The position numbers and the translations under genes were made by a program. A stretch of 64,000 bases of DNA from Providencia stuartii (GTDB lineage Bacteria > Pseudomonadota > Gammaproteobacteria > Enterobacterales > Enterobacteriaceae). Numbering within the stretch: position 1 is the stretch's first letter; the number at the start of each line of letters is the position of its first letter. The notes beneath the pieces were generated by a model that worked only from the letters and a program-made list of their open reading frames with translations, did not search any database and was not told the DNA's origin. The stretch is from assembly GCA_900455155.1 (NCBI GenBank), contig UGUC01000002.1, forward strand, positions 620,001-684,000, written 5' to 3'. This document shows positions 37,632 through 48,514 of this stretch, in pieces.

Positions 37632-40600
37632 TAAGGTTGTAAGATTGATTGATCGATTAGCTCAATTCTGACGGAGGAGTTAGGTGGTTTGTATCCATTA
37701 ATAAATCCCTGGAATTGTTCTAAGCTTACAGGTGAGTTTGAATTTCTAATTACTTGAACTACACCATCATCACCGACTTGCCTCACTCCTTTTGTAATAT
37801 TTTTAGCTGCATTCCCACCGATCCCATTTAATAATTTAGTATCAATTTGAACACCGTCAACAGTAAAATCAGCCATGGATATAGAACGATTAGGAGGCGT
37901 ATTAAAATGAACATTATGCCCTTGATCGCGCATATATTTAGCATAAGCTAATTCGGCTTGAGCTGAAATATCACCTGAACGAGCTAAGTTAATTTTTTCT
38001 CTGAGTGTTTTAGGATCACCTGTTATCTTTCCAGGACAACAAGCCAACCCCAACGGATCAATAAACCCTGTTGGACAGTGCACATACCCATAAGGATTCA
38101 ACCCACCCAATAGCCCTATCGGGTCTGGCGAAATATACAGCCCGCTGTCTTTATCATAGTACCGAAAGCGGTTGTAATACAAGCCCGTTTCGCGGTCTTC
38201 ATATTGCCCGGCAAAACGAAAATGGCATTCGGTATAATTTGGGTCATTGTCGGCTCGACCGTCTTGAGACTGCCAAAATGCCATTTGCCCCCACGTATTG
38301 AGGCGTCCTGCCCAACTGGCTATCCCTTTTTCAGTAAAAAATCTCTCGGGGTGTACCTTGATGGTCAGTGACCACATAGTGCAATTTGCCATTTTGATAG
38401 CGAGCAGTAGGGGTGATGGCCCCCGGCTGATAGAGCCATTGAATACCCGCATCATATGCCACAGTTCCGTCGGCATAGACGGGGGCCTCTTCCACCATTT
38501 GGTCACCGGACCACAAGTAGTGCCACGCGGTCACACGAGGTTTTAACACGGGGAAGGCGGGATGCGCATTGAGTTTTTCGCTATCCACCGTTTTAGTTTT
38601 ACTGAGCCGCCGCCCAAAGGCATCGTAGGTGTAACGCCAGACATCGCCACTGGGGGGTAAAGCAAGTGATAAGTTGGTTTTGGGTGTTCCACAGATAGCG
38701 CCACTCTTGAGGGCGATAGCCGTGTTGATGTACCACTTTCTTAGCCAATCGCCCATTCACATCGTAATGGTAGTCTTGATAACCACGAGGTAACCCACGG
38801 CGAATAACGCGTCCGGCTTGTTGCTGTTGGGATAACTGATGGAGAGCCACTTGAGCGCCTTCAGGCACGACAGTGTGTTCAATCAGGTTTAAGTTAGCGT
38901 CGTACTGAAAACGCTCGTATTGGCTACGGTGCTGATTACTGTATTGGGTTTCTGTGATTTGGTCATTGGCGTTATAACGGTATTGGGTTCGCTGCCAACG
39001 CGTATCTTCAATACCCACGACATTATGGGCGCGGTCATAGTGGAATGACCGGTGCACATCGGTGCAGACCGGAGGCAAATGCGGCGCTTCTTGCATGGCA
39101 CGTAAGAAGTTCTCGGAGCCGCGTCCAGCCCGTTGGTGTGCTAATAAACCGGCTGCATTGTAGTGACTGGAGTTCACAAAGCCGGCGTCACTGCGGCGTA
39201 AATATTCTTGCCCCACGGCATTGTAGCTAAAGCGTAAGGGGGCATGCTGACCCACTTGTAGGGAAGTTAATTCCCCCAATTGACCGAAAGCGTAATGGAG
39301 TTCACGTTCACCAAAGCGCGTTTGGGTGAGGGTATGTGTAGCTTCATCCCATTGATGGTGTACCTCACGGCCATTAATGCGTTCGCAGGTTAACTGGCCG
39401 TGGGCATTGTATTCGAACTCGACCACGGAATCGGGGTTAGTGGCTTTCACGAGGCGTAAATGGGTATCGTATTCATAGGTGGTGGTGGAGAGGCATTGCG
39501 TGTTAATGCCATCGTCGACCCATTCACTTTGTTCAATGATGACCCCGAGGAGGCATAGCGCCAGCGAAGCTCGTGGTTATCGGGGTAACGGGTGGCAATG
39601 CGTCGGCCTAAGCGGTCGTAACGATATTCAAGTACGCGTCCAGTAAAATCGGTTTCTCGAATGATTTGCCCAGCCGCATCACGCTCATAGGTATATGTTT
39701 CACCGAGTGAGCTTATCACTTTTTTCAGACGAGTTAATGCGTCATATTCAAAATGAATTTCGCTGCCATCGGGGCGTACCATTGCCATGAGCAAATCAAA
39801 CGGGCCATACCGATAGCGGGTAGTGCGACCTTCACCGTCGGTGACCGCAACAATGCGGCGCTCGCTGTCATATTCAATGTGTTGATGGGTGCCATCAGGT
39901 AATAATACATCGCTGACACTGCCGTTAACGCCGTCATGCTCTTGACTATAACGGTAGCGGGTAGTGTGCTTGAGTGCATCGGTATAAGCTTGTAAGCGAC
40001 CGAGTTCATCAAACTGATATTCAGTGCTATTTTGGTATGGGTTAGTGCTCTTAATCAGTTGATGTGCGGGGTTGTATTCATATTGCCACTGTGCACCATC
40101 GGGAGAAATGGCTTTGAGCAGTTCGCCGTGTTGGCTATATTCGTAAGTTTGTATTTGACCTTGTGGATCGATGATGGCTGATAAATTATGCATATCATCA
40201 TAGGTAAGTTGCCATATATCTCCTAAGGGAGAAACATAGCGAGTGAGCTGCCCATCATCATTATATTCATAACCTATATGGCGTTTATTTGGGAGGTAAA
40301 CTTGTGCCAATGAGCCATCGGCATGATAAACATAGCGAGTTATTTCACCAATATCATTGGTTTCACTGATTTTTTTGAAATCTTGCCATTCTGTACGTGT
40401 TTCTCGTCCAAGGGGATCAAGTGTGCGCACGACCAATTGATCTTCATTGTAATAATAGCGGTAATGACCTCCTTCACCGTCTATATAAGTGTTAATCTGT
40501 AATGTGTCATCATATAAGAAACGATCGCACCAATACCCACTATCTGAATGAGTTTGAATGACCCGTCCTTGTTTATCATAACGAATAGTGAGTTCTGTTT

Positions 40601-42406
40601 GATCTGTATCTCGCCATGAGGTCATCCAACCTTCAGGTGTATAAGTGTGCCATAAGTGGTTTTGTTGGAAAGCATCACATTCACTCAAAAAACCATATTT
40701 ATCGTAAGCACAAGTCACCAATCGCTTAATTTGCTTTTGATGGTGTAAATCAATGTGAATTAATTGGTCATGAGCATAATGTAAATGTAATTCTAAACCA
40801 TCGTAACGGGTAAGGTGCTTAAGCTGATGTTTGTCGTCATACTCAAATTGCAATGATAATCCTTGCAAGTTGGATATTGATGCTAACTTATGAACAGCCG
40901 CAAACTGATGTTTAAAATGATATTTTTGTTGGCGACGATTATCTTGTATCCATAAACCTGTACGCTTATTTCCTTGTAATAAATAGTGAGGTACACGCAT
41001 ATTACGGGCATAAACCTCCTCTTCGGGAGTGTCAAATAAGTAGGAATGCCCTTCACTATCTTGAAACTCAACCGTTTTTGAATTAACTTCAAGCTGCATG
41101 GACCAATTATCTGCCCATTTATTACCAAAAATACCGCGGTGTGTTTGAGTCGAGTAGTAACTTCGCACTAATTCAATGGGGAGTACCCCTGGGATATTAA
41201 TCGCCTGCCATACTTGGATAAGATCCCCACGTACCATATCAACGGGATCACCACATGTGTGTACATCATCATTTTTATTATTTTTACCGCCATCTGATGA
41301 TTTGGTTTTCTGGCTATCTTCATTGATTTTGGTTTGCGGTGGTTCCGGTGTTTTTTCTGGCGTATTCAGGTTATCCTTGCCTTTTCCCTTAATTGTTCCC
41401 CCTGCTGAGGGCGGTGTGCTTATATCCCCCATCGGAACATCGAGATCTTTGCGCGCCTTATTCGCTTTTTTTACCGTTTTAGCTGTCGTTTTTACGGTGG
41501 CTTTTGCTAGTCCACCCGCGCCTGTTGCATAACTAGCAACCTCATAGATTGAAGCTCCTGCATTTTCTGCTGGAGTCGTTAATTCTGCTTTCAAGTGATC
41601 TAAATCCGTATTTTTAGCCGATTCAAGTGAATTTTTAGCATTTTTTATTGCATAGTCAGCTAACGAATCAATCCCAAAAATTTTCCCTATTATCGCCAGT
41701 TTTATGGATTCAAAAGCAGAATAATAATGTAGGCCTGTCACTAGCAATTCACCAATATCCACAATATCATTATAGAATTGCTTGCCTGCGCCTATTGCCC
41801 CCCCCGATAGGGTCGTCTGCTAAATCATTAACGGTTTTTCTAACCTTTTTTTTGTGTTTCTAATATCCACTTAGTGCTTTCGGATTGCGTCGAAGGGATT
41901 TGATTTATGGCTTGATTCAGGATTTGAGAAATAACCTCTGTTTCTTCTTGACCTTCACTAGTTACAATAGGATTCGCGTTTCCCACTTCTTGATTATCGG
42001 TTAGGGCAATATGCGTGATTATACCTATCGTATTTCCATTTGCTTCTATTCCATTTGAGGGAGGAAAAAAATGGGATGATAACGGTATGTTATCAAGTTG
42101 ATGTTTCTGGATAAATTCATCGTAAGTCTGATTGCTGATATAATGAACAGGTGAACCTGGTATCTCATTGTATTCATTATCTTTTAATGAAACTGTGACA
42201 TAGTCATTTGAGGAAGACGAGTGGAATTGTAAATTTAGACCAGACTCTAACCCAACATAACTAATGCGTTGTCCATTACTTTCAGCAGAACCTTGCGGGG
42301 CAGTGGATAATATACTATCTCCCCATTGTTTATCTATGGTCTCAATGCTTGTATAACGATTATCTTTCCCTAATTCGGGGACTTCGTCTGTCAGATAAAC
42401 TTTCAT
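37619..42406 (-). CDS. Full-length Rhs effector with toxin CT-A; five homopolymer frameshifts
   Basis: Corrected for run lengths, this is one protein of about 1,595 residues. Order: an N-terminal region (MKVYLTDEVPELGKDN), a hydrophobic segment after ADDPIGG, a Lys/Pro-rich linker, the DPVDMVRGDLIQVWQAI entry to the Rhs shell, more than 20 YD repeats, the self-cleavage motifs DPIGL and DPLGL, and the toxin from CCPGKITGDP. The toxin (140 residues) has YAKYMRDQGHNVHFNTPP and ADFTVDGVQIDTK, resembling PD-(D/E)XK-type CDI tRNases. Suspect runs: T8 at 41846-41853, C8 at 41798-41805, C4 at 39543-39546 (five in the sister copy), G6 at 38652-38657, A6 at 38336-38341. Whether the first 188 codons (41840-42406) are a separate protein is not certain. 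It follows its PAAR-like partner. Confidence 0.8.
38100..39796. repeat. Direct repeat, right copy (inside the main rhs)
   Basis: Partner of 26590-28284. Differences over about 1.7 kb are few and mostly in run lengths, so the two copies are recent duplicates or are kept alike by gene conversion. Confidence 0.8.
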
Positions 42407-42417
42407 TTTTTATATCC

Positions 42418-42774
42418 CTATTTCCCATTCATCCAAAATTTATCGTCATGCCGCAATATAGGTTTTTTTCCTACTCGAACACTCTTTGAATGCTCGATGG
42501 GATAGCATTTGCCGCCGACAGTACCACTTTTCACACCATTAGCTACTCCTGGCGCATCACCTAAAGTGGTTGGAATATAGCTTTGATCGTAAACAACAAC
42601 GGGATGACCATTGGCTTTGACGGATGGCACGACAGAGGCTGCAGTTTCTAATTTTGCAATAACAGGGTATGGAATTGGCGGTGTTGATGAACCCATAGGC
42701 GTTTTACAGACATCAGGGGTTAAGCTAATCACCAACCATTCACCTTGTTGGCGAGCTAAATAATTATCAGCCAT
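42418..42774 (-). CDS. DUF4150 PAAR-like spike protein
   Basis: A 118-residue protein of the DUF4150 (PAAR-like) family. It shows CKTPMGSSTPPIPYPVIAKL near the N-terminus, VGGKCYPIEHSKSVRVGKKP and a C-terminal RHDDKFWMNGK. PAAR-like proteins cap the VgrG trimer and carry the effector; here cap and Rhs are separate genes 11 bases apart. Eight bases overlap with the DUF2169 gene. Confidence 0.85.
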   Translation of the reverse strand: MADNYLARQQGEWLVISLTPDVCKTPMGSSTPPIPYPVIAKLETAASVVPSVKANGHPVVVYDQSYIPTTLGDAPGVANGVKSGTVGGKCYPIEHSKSVRVGKKPILRHDDKFWMNGK

Positions 42775-43978
42775 GGTTCAACTCCTCTTGAGTTTCAGCA
42801 AGACGAACTAATGGGGCATTTGGATCCATTTCAAATCGTGCTTCACATACACGTATAGGTAAATCAGCTTCAAACATTAAGCGATAGGTTAAGGACAGTT
42901 GTAATTTCTCAGTATCAATTAACAGCGTATCTAAATTGAGATGTAGAGGGATAAAAAGGCCATTTAACATGCGCAATAAAACAAAAGGCCGATGTCCCGG
43001 TAATGTTGTGTTGAGTTCACCACTTGGTGTTAAATTTTTGAGTATTAGTGAAAAATCAGTTTTTGGGTAAGTAATTTGTTGGTCGATTGGTGCACAGTTC
43101 CAATAACCAAAATCAAAATCACTGGGGAGATAAGGATGACGTTGGTTTAACCAAGTTTCATCATAGGTTCCAGCAAGCAAGCGCCGAGGCAACCATGCTC
43201 GACCAATCGCCCCAAATCCAGCGACAGGATTTTGTTGCAACTCATTATTTAATTGTGACGTCAACCATTCAGTGGTGATTGGATATTCTAATGATTCGAT
43301 TTGTGGGGCAGGAAGTACAGTGATTTCTTTAGATTGTTGATACCATGGTGTGATAAATCCTTGTCCTAGCGGATTGTATTCATAGGTACTGTGTGCTATC
43401 GGTGCGAAATCCTTTTCAGGATGCTCAGCACGTAGCGCCTCAGGAAATAACGCTTCATCGGGAATAGGCTTAGCCAGTTTTTCATTTTCATAGACCTTAC
43501 ATTCACCACCAAATGCATAACGATAATCAATCGGCAATTGCCGTATGGGAGAAGGAGAAGTTAACTTCCATTCACCTGACTTTTCATCGAGTACAAACTG
43601 ACGAGCCCCAAAACAGCGTAGGGATTTTTCAATTAGTACCTTATTATCTCGGCTTGTCATGGTAAAAGAGACAGTAATGGATTCAGCGGGCGTGTTGTCT
43701 GGTGCATACGCTATGCCATTGATTAGTACATCACAATGAGGTTTGAAGGGGGCTAAGTCACTTTCTACGAGAACAGATGAACTGTTTGGTTTACTAATAA
43801 ATTGATCTTCAAACTCAAAATTTAAATCAGTCAGTAAAGAAGGAACATATTCCCCTTTATTTTCTGTTGGGACCAGAGCGTACCCAACCTTCATAGCAAT
43901 TACATGGTGCTCAATATCTTCCACATTGAGCATTTTATAATTAAGAACTGAAAAAGGCGTAAGATTACGAAATTCCAT
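42767..43978 (-). CDS. DUF2169 type VI effector adaptor
   Basis: A 403-residue cytoplasmic protein of the DUF2169 family, which sits between vgrG and DUF4150 genes in many type VI loci and is thought to be a chaperone that loads the PAAR-like cap. Family features include the start MEFRNLTPFSVLNYKML, the LPIDYRYAFGGE block near residue 145, EYNPLGQGFITPWYQQS, and AIGRAWLPRRLLAGTYDETW. It is 10 bases from vgrG and overlaps the next gene. Confidence 0.88.
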   Translation of the reverse strand: MEFRNLTPFSVLNYKMLNVEDIEHHVIAMKVGYALVPTENKGEYVPSLLTDLNFEFEDQFISKPNSSSVLVESDLAPFKPHCDVLINGIAYAPDNTPAESITVSFTMTSRDNKVLIEKSLRCFGARQFVLDEKSGEWKLTSPSPIRQLPIDYRYAFGGECKVYENEKLAKPIPDEALFPEALRAEHPEKDFAPIAHSTYEYNPLGQGFITPWYQQSKEITVLPAPQIESLEYPITTEWLTSQLNNELQQNPVAGFGAIGRAWLPRRLLAGTYDETWLNQRHPYLPSDFDFGYWNCAPIDQQITYPKTDFSLILKNLTPSGELNTTLPGHRPFVLLRMLNGLFIPLHLNLDTLLIDTEKLQLSLTYRLMFEADLPIRVCEARFEMDPNAPLVRLAETQEELNHG

Positions 43979-43988
43979 TTCTTATCCT

Positions 43989-46098
43989 CTAGTTTAAGTC
44001 CACATCTTTACCGGTAATTTGTACAGGTCCGGATGCTTCAAAATTAAACTTATGTCCATTAATTGTGACATGGCCTGCACTATCCATCCGCAACACGCTG
44101 GCTCCACAGCGGAGTTCAATGACATCACCGACATTAATGGATAACTGATTGGTAACATTGATAGTTTTACTTTGCCCAACAGTCTCTGTATTGTCTTTAT
44201 TAATGCTTTCAGTGCGATTGCCTTTCACCAGCATCGCTTGGTCGTTATCAACCACTTCCATATGGTCATGTAATACATGGGTAGTACGGTCATTGAGCAC
44301 CTTCGTATTCATGTCCTTTTGGGCATGAATAAACACTTCCTGCTTGCCATCCTCATCTTCAAAACGTAGCTCGTTAAAACCTTTTCCTTTATGGGTTTTC
44401 GTACGGAAGGTCGTACGCGTTTTATTTTCAGGAAATTTTATTGGTGGTGCATTACGCCCATCGTAGGTACATCCCGTGATAATGGGGCGATCAATATCCC
44501 CGTTTAAGTAGCTTATCTGCACAATAGTGCCAATACGAGGTACGGCAGAAAAACCGTAGCCATTGCCACTCCATCCCATAGCAACACGCACCCAACAGGA
44601 GGCGCCATGATCAGGCTTACCATAGCGATCCCAATGGAAATGGACTTTAACGGCACCATATTCGTTGACGTAAATTTCTTCTCCTGGAGGACCAACTACG
44701 GTGGCTAATTCATCACCATCGGCAGTTGGTTTGTAATGATGAGGCGGGCGCCATTCTTCACGGCCAGGTATAAATGTAACGCTATTACTTAGTTGAGTTC
44801 CGTCACCACCCCCGTTATCGGCGAGTGGTTGTACGCCATGGTGAGTGACAGTGATGACTTGCCAACTGTCATTCATCAGCGCATTTGGGTGATTTTGTAA
44901 GGTGAAAATTTTTCCCGGACGTAAGGCAAAACAGTTAGTCGTGGCATTCCCCATGCGACTACCGCTACGTAATTGCTCAAATCGGACCTTTGTTAAAGGT
45001 TCGCCTTCCGCATCTAATTGGAAACGACCATAACTTTCAAACACACTATGTTGCCCACCTTTTTCTAATTTCCCTTTATGCATCATAGGGTAGGAAGGTC
45101 GAACATAATTATTATCTTTTTGGATCGTCTCATCTGAGCATAGATATTCACCGTATTGCCATGTTGAAACGGTGCTATCCGTTATATCGGTATCGGCTTG
45201 TGGGTTGTAGGTGAGGTGGATCCCCGCGGTCATTCCCATATGTTCATCGCTATAGAACATCTCTTCATCTTCAAACCAGAAGTTAATCCCTTCTTCAAAG
45301 GCTAAGCGACACCAAAAGTCATAAGCGGATTCCCGTTTTTGTGTGGTGTAGGTCCGTACCGGATGTAAAGCTTCACGGTAAAAAAGACAGTCTGATTTGA
45401 CGTGCGCTTCGTCTAATAAGGTTTTTAAAAATGGTGGGGGCGTTTTGGTCTTGGAAAATACGACTGTCTTGGTTGAGGGTCATGATCCACATTTCAGGAC
45501 GAATATCAAAATGATACCACGTTTTCACTCCATCGGTATTACCTTGAGCAGCCCCTGCAAGAATACCTTTTACGGTACGCACAACTTTACCGTCACGTTT
45601 GACGGTAAGTGATGAAACTTGACCAAGATGTTCTTGGAAATCTATCACTGGGAGTAGGCTGACGGCATTAATGCTCAAGCTAAAGAGTGAAGAAAGCCCT
45701 TCCGTTAATGAAAAATCGGTAACTTGTAATGTTCCCGGAGGTAATAATCCGATTTCACAGGTAAATACTAATCCACTTGGATCAGGGTTGAGTCCTAGAG
45801 CACTGAGAAGTGTGGATTGTGCTTTATCAGCCATCTCACTATAAGCGCCTGTTTCTGAAGATATTGCTCCTTGTAGTCCACCAGTAAACCCACCGCCGGG
45901 TGTGAGTGCAGCAGAAACACCATCAAGGCGTGAGGTCATATTAGAGGCTACAGATAACGCTGTTTGCGCCGCATTAATGGCTTGTTGAGTTTTGGCGGAC
46001 GCTTGAGAAATTAAGGCATCTTTAGCTTGATTGATGACTTCGTCTTGAATCGAGGCTATCGGATCTATAGATGGTTTTTTGGGGTCTTTTGAGAACAT
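43989..46098 (-). CDS. vgrG: VgrG, type VI secretion spike, one frameshift
   Basis: The first frame (45373-46098) has an Ala/Gln-rich N-terminus, then FTCEIGLLPPGTLQVTDFSL and VSSLTVKRDGKVVRTVKGIL, the gp27-like base. The second (from 45260, in fact open from about 45425) carries EEGINFWFEDEEMFYSD, the FIPGREEWRPPHHY and HFHWDRYGKPDHGASCWVRV blocks and the gp5-like needle DVIELRCGASVLRMDSAGH. The join is the five-T run at 45422-45426; with four, APTIFKTLLDEAH reads through. The corrected protein is about 703 residues. No extra effector domain is seen at the C-terminus, so its cargo is the Rhs protein. Confidence 0.9.
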
Positions 46099-46147
46099 AA
46101 ATAGGCTCCGAATTAACGGGTAGGCGTCATGACATTAAATAGAGAAA

Positions 46148-46169
46148 GACGAGCCTATTTAGGCTCGTC
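46148..46169 (-). terminator. Hairpin between hcp and vgrG
   Basis: GACGAGCCT-ATTT-AGGCTCGTC, a perfect nine-pair stem 12 bases after the corrected hcp stop. On the minus strand it is followed by TTTCTCTATTT, so it is a partial terminator. It would let Hcp be made in excess over VgrG. Confidence 0.65.
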
Positions 46170-46180
46170 GAGTGAAGCTA

Positions 46181-46699
46181 TTACGCCTCCAGCGGTGCGC
46201 GCCAGTCATCAGCACCAGAAGTGCCTGCTACGGTGTGCTCCCCAGTCCACCTTACGGTAAGAGAGTGATACTTCGAGCAGCTGCGTATAATCCGCTTTGG
46301 CCGGATCTTGGCAGTGTGGCATTTGGCAATCGATGTTGACGATAGTCGCATCGGTCAGTGTGGTGGTGAAGAAGTGCTCTTGCTTCCCTTCAACAGACGT
46401 GCGGTACCATTTCAGTTCCACTTTTGGCAGCATTTCACCGGACGCCAGTGCGTTATACAGCAGTGGTACCGCTTTGTTTAATGCCACAGTAAAACGGAAT
46501 GGCTTGTGAGCACGTTGGCCTGAAGGCTGACCGGATTGTGGGTCAGTTGGTACGGTCACAATGTGGGAAAACTCTTGTACCAGCATTTGGTCTTCATGAC
46601 CTTCTACATAGATGTTACCGACCGATTCAGGGGTAAATGCTCCGCAGTGATATTGCCCTGCGTTTTTCCTTCGATAGAGATATAACATGGAGTTGGCAT
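46181..46699 (-). CDS. hcp: Hcp, type VI secretion tube protein, two frameshifts
   Basis: Reading with two run-length corrections gives about 172 residues of the Hcp1 family: MPTPCYISIEGKTQGNITAG, AFTPESVGNIYVEGHEDQML, VQEFSHIVTVPTDPQSGQPS, then VALNKAVPLLYNALASGEML and the end WEHTVAGTSGADDWRAPLEA. The first lesion is a missing C in the pair at 46642-46643 (CC for CCC), the second an extra C at 46240-46243. Hcp forms the inner tube of the type VI system. As sequenced the frame spans only 46209-46688. It is first in the effector operon. Confidence 0.9.
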
Positions 46700-47494
46700 A
46701 ATATGTCCTTTTATTATCCTGAGCTATAATAACAAGTCAGGTGATTAATAACGATGGTTTATTGCAATAAGAGCAATGTATTCCTTGCTCAATATCATTA
46801 ATATCAGCCAATGCGCATGGTGATTTCGGTTAGGGAAAATAATATATGCCGAGGGTGGGGATGTAAATGTATCGGAATAATCCGAACGGCCTAGGATAAG
46901 TGACTCAGCGTAAAATAATTGTCATATCGATATTTATTGCTTTCGTTTTGCCATTTTTAGTATTTAAGTAGTATAAAATGTTTTCGCTTTTGTTCGTTAT
47001 TTTGATGAAAAACGCTTAACTATCGAAAATATTAGCAAAAATCTATGTACATTGAGCGAAAAAACGTTCCAGAAAATTCCTAGCGTTTAATTTCTTTAAC
47101 TCATTGTTTTACAATGATAAAAAATCTTACACTTAGAATGCTTGTCAAGTAGAGGATAAAGTCTGTTAGTTGTAAATTTTAATGCTAAAAAAGTATATCC
47201 TATAAAACAATTATTCTGATTGTTTTAATTTTTACCCATAATAACAAATGGTTATGTTCATTATTTAATAAGCAAATCTTCAAAGATCATTCCCAGCGTG
47301 GAATTTTGTACTCATAGGGCGATTGCTTTAATTAAAAGATATTGATGAATTTTATATTTTATTTTCACACCTTATTTATTACTTAATGAATTTTAAAGCA
47401 TATGATATGGGAAAATGAATTAGAACAAACTCTAAGCTCTTATCAAAATAGGAATATCTTGATGATGTCTAACTAACTCTGTTTTGCCATAAAA
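46700..47494. other. Promoter region of hcp and spacer to the pilus cluster
   Basis: About 795 bases, AT-rich, no coding frame. The hcp promoter should lie in its left part, but no site could be identified with confidence. Confidence 0.4.
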
Positions 47495-48493
47495 CTAATA
47501 GCTGACATTAACTGTCACGGTATCGCTGTAATTTCCGGGTTGGTAGTTAGCAGAAGGAACGGTGACATACACGGGGTAGAGCTTAGCGATACCAGAGCCT
47601 ATATCAGAAACCAAATTAACGAGATTGTTACCCCATATTATCCCATTGGGTCCTGGTGTTGAGCTAAGTTGATAAGGTATTTGATCGGTTGTTGTTGGAC
47701 TTTGCAAGAAACCTGTACCTTGCAAATTATTATTTGAAGGTAGTAAACCGATACTAAAAGGGGTTGTATTTGTACAGGTAACAGAAATATTACCATTAGC
47801 TGTGGTGTTGGTTGTCTGGCTTTTGACATTACCGAGATGAATATCGCCGCTGGCGGAAACAATGCATTGCTTATTAACTGTGGTTGTCACAGTAAAAGGA
47901 AAAGTGGGGCCAATAATGGAACCGCAACTATTTGGCGTACTGAGCAGACCGATATTTAAAGTTGAGCTAGCAGTCAATGAGGTATAGGTATCAATATAAG
48001 TGGCAGGGATCACGGTTGATGGATTGAGCGATAATTGGGCATAAACGGTCACCGAACCTGTTGTTGGCGTTGACCCTTGACCGATATTCAGTTTGATCAT
48101 GACAGGGCTAGTGTCAGAAATATATTGGCTCCCCCAAATAAGACTATAATTTGCATTTTGATATAACTGATAGCTTATGGGGGCATTTATTCCAATGGGG
48201 GACATTTGCCGAGAAACGATTTGGCTAGAGGTACTGGAGTTACCTATATTTAAACATAGTGTGGCGCCAAGAAACGTATCGAGTAACTCCTTCGTACAAC
48301 TATAATGAATAGTGAGTGAGGTAGTTGCAGTATTATTAGTTAAGGGCATGATGTTGCCGAAATTAAGTGTGTCGATATTTAAAATGGAGCAAGTTAAGCC
48401 ATAAGCGGGGCGAGGTTGATTGAGAAATATTGCAAAGAAAGTGAATAATAAGCTCAGCGTTTTGTATTTGTTAGTAATGTGAGTAGACATCAT
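47495..48493 (-). CDS. Csu-like tip pilin with two spore coat protein U domains
   Basis: A 332-residue exported protein with signal MMSTHITNKYKTLSLLFTFF and a cleavage region near PRPAYG. Two SCPU domains follow, about residues 33-190 (LTCSILNIDTLNFGNIMP) and 205-332 (FPFTVTTTVNKQCIVSASGD, IHLGNVKSQTTNTTANGN), each with a paired Cys and the terminal Tyr-rich strand YSDTVTVNVSY. This two-domain layout is that of CsuE, the tip adhesin of archaic chaperone-usher pili. It is the last gene of the cluster and is transcribed with the usher. Confidence 0.85.
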   Translation of the reverse strand: MMSTHITNKYKTLSLLFTFFAIFLNQPRPAYGLTCSILNIDTLNFGNIMPLTNNTATTSLTIHYSCTKELLDTFLGATLCLNIGNSSTSSQIVSRQMSPIGINAPISYQLYQNANYSLIWGSQYISDTSPVMIKLNIGQGSTPTTGSVTVYAQLSLNPSTVIPATYIDTYTSLTASSTLNIGLLSTPNSCGSIIGPTFPFTVTTTVNKQCIVSASGDIHLGNVKSQTTNTTANGNISVTCTNTTPFSIGLLPSNNNLQGTGFLQSPTTTDQIPYQLSSTPGPNGIIWGNNLVNLVSDIGSGIAKLYPVYVTVPSANYQPGNYSDTVTVNVSY

Positions 48494-48514
48494 TTGATCC
48501 TTGTTTGACGGATT

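Noticed and set aside
40883..41532. Frames opposite or overlapping the main rhs gene
   Set aside because: No family support and located within a clear Rhs coding frame.
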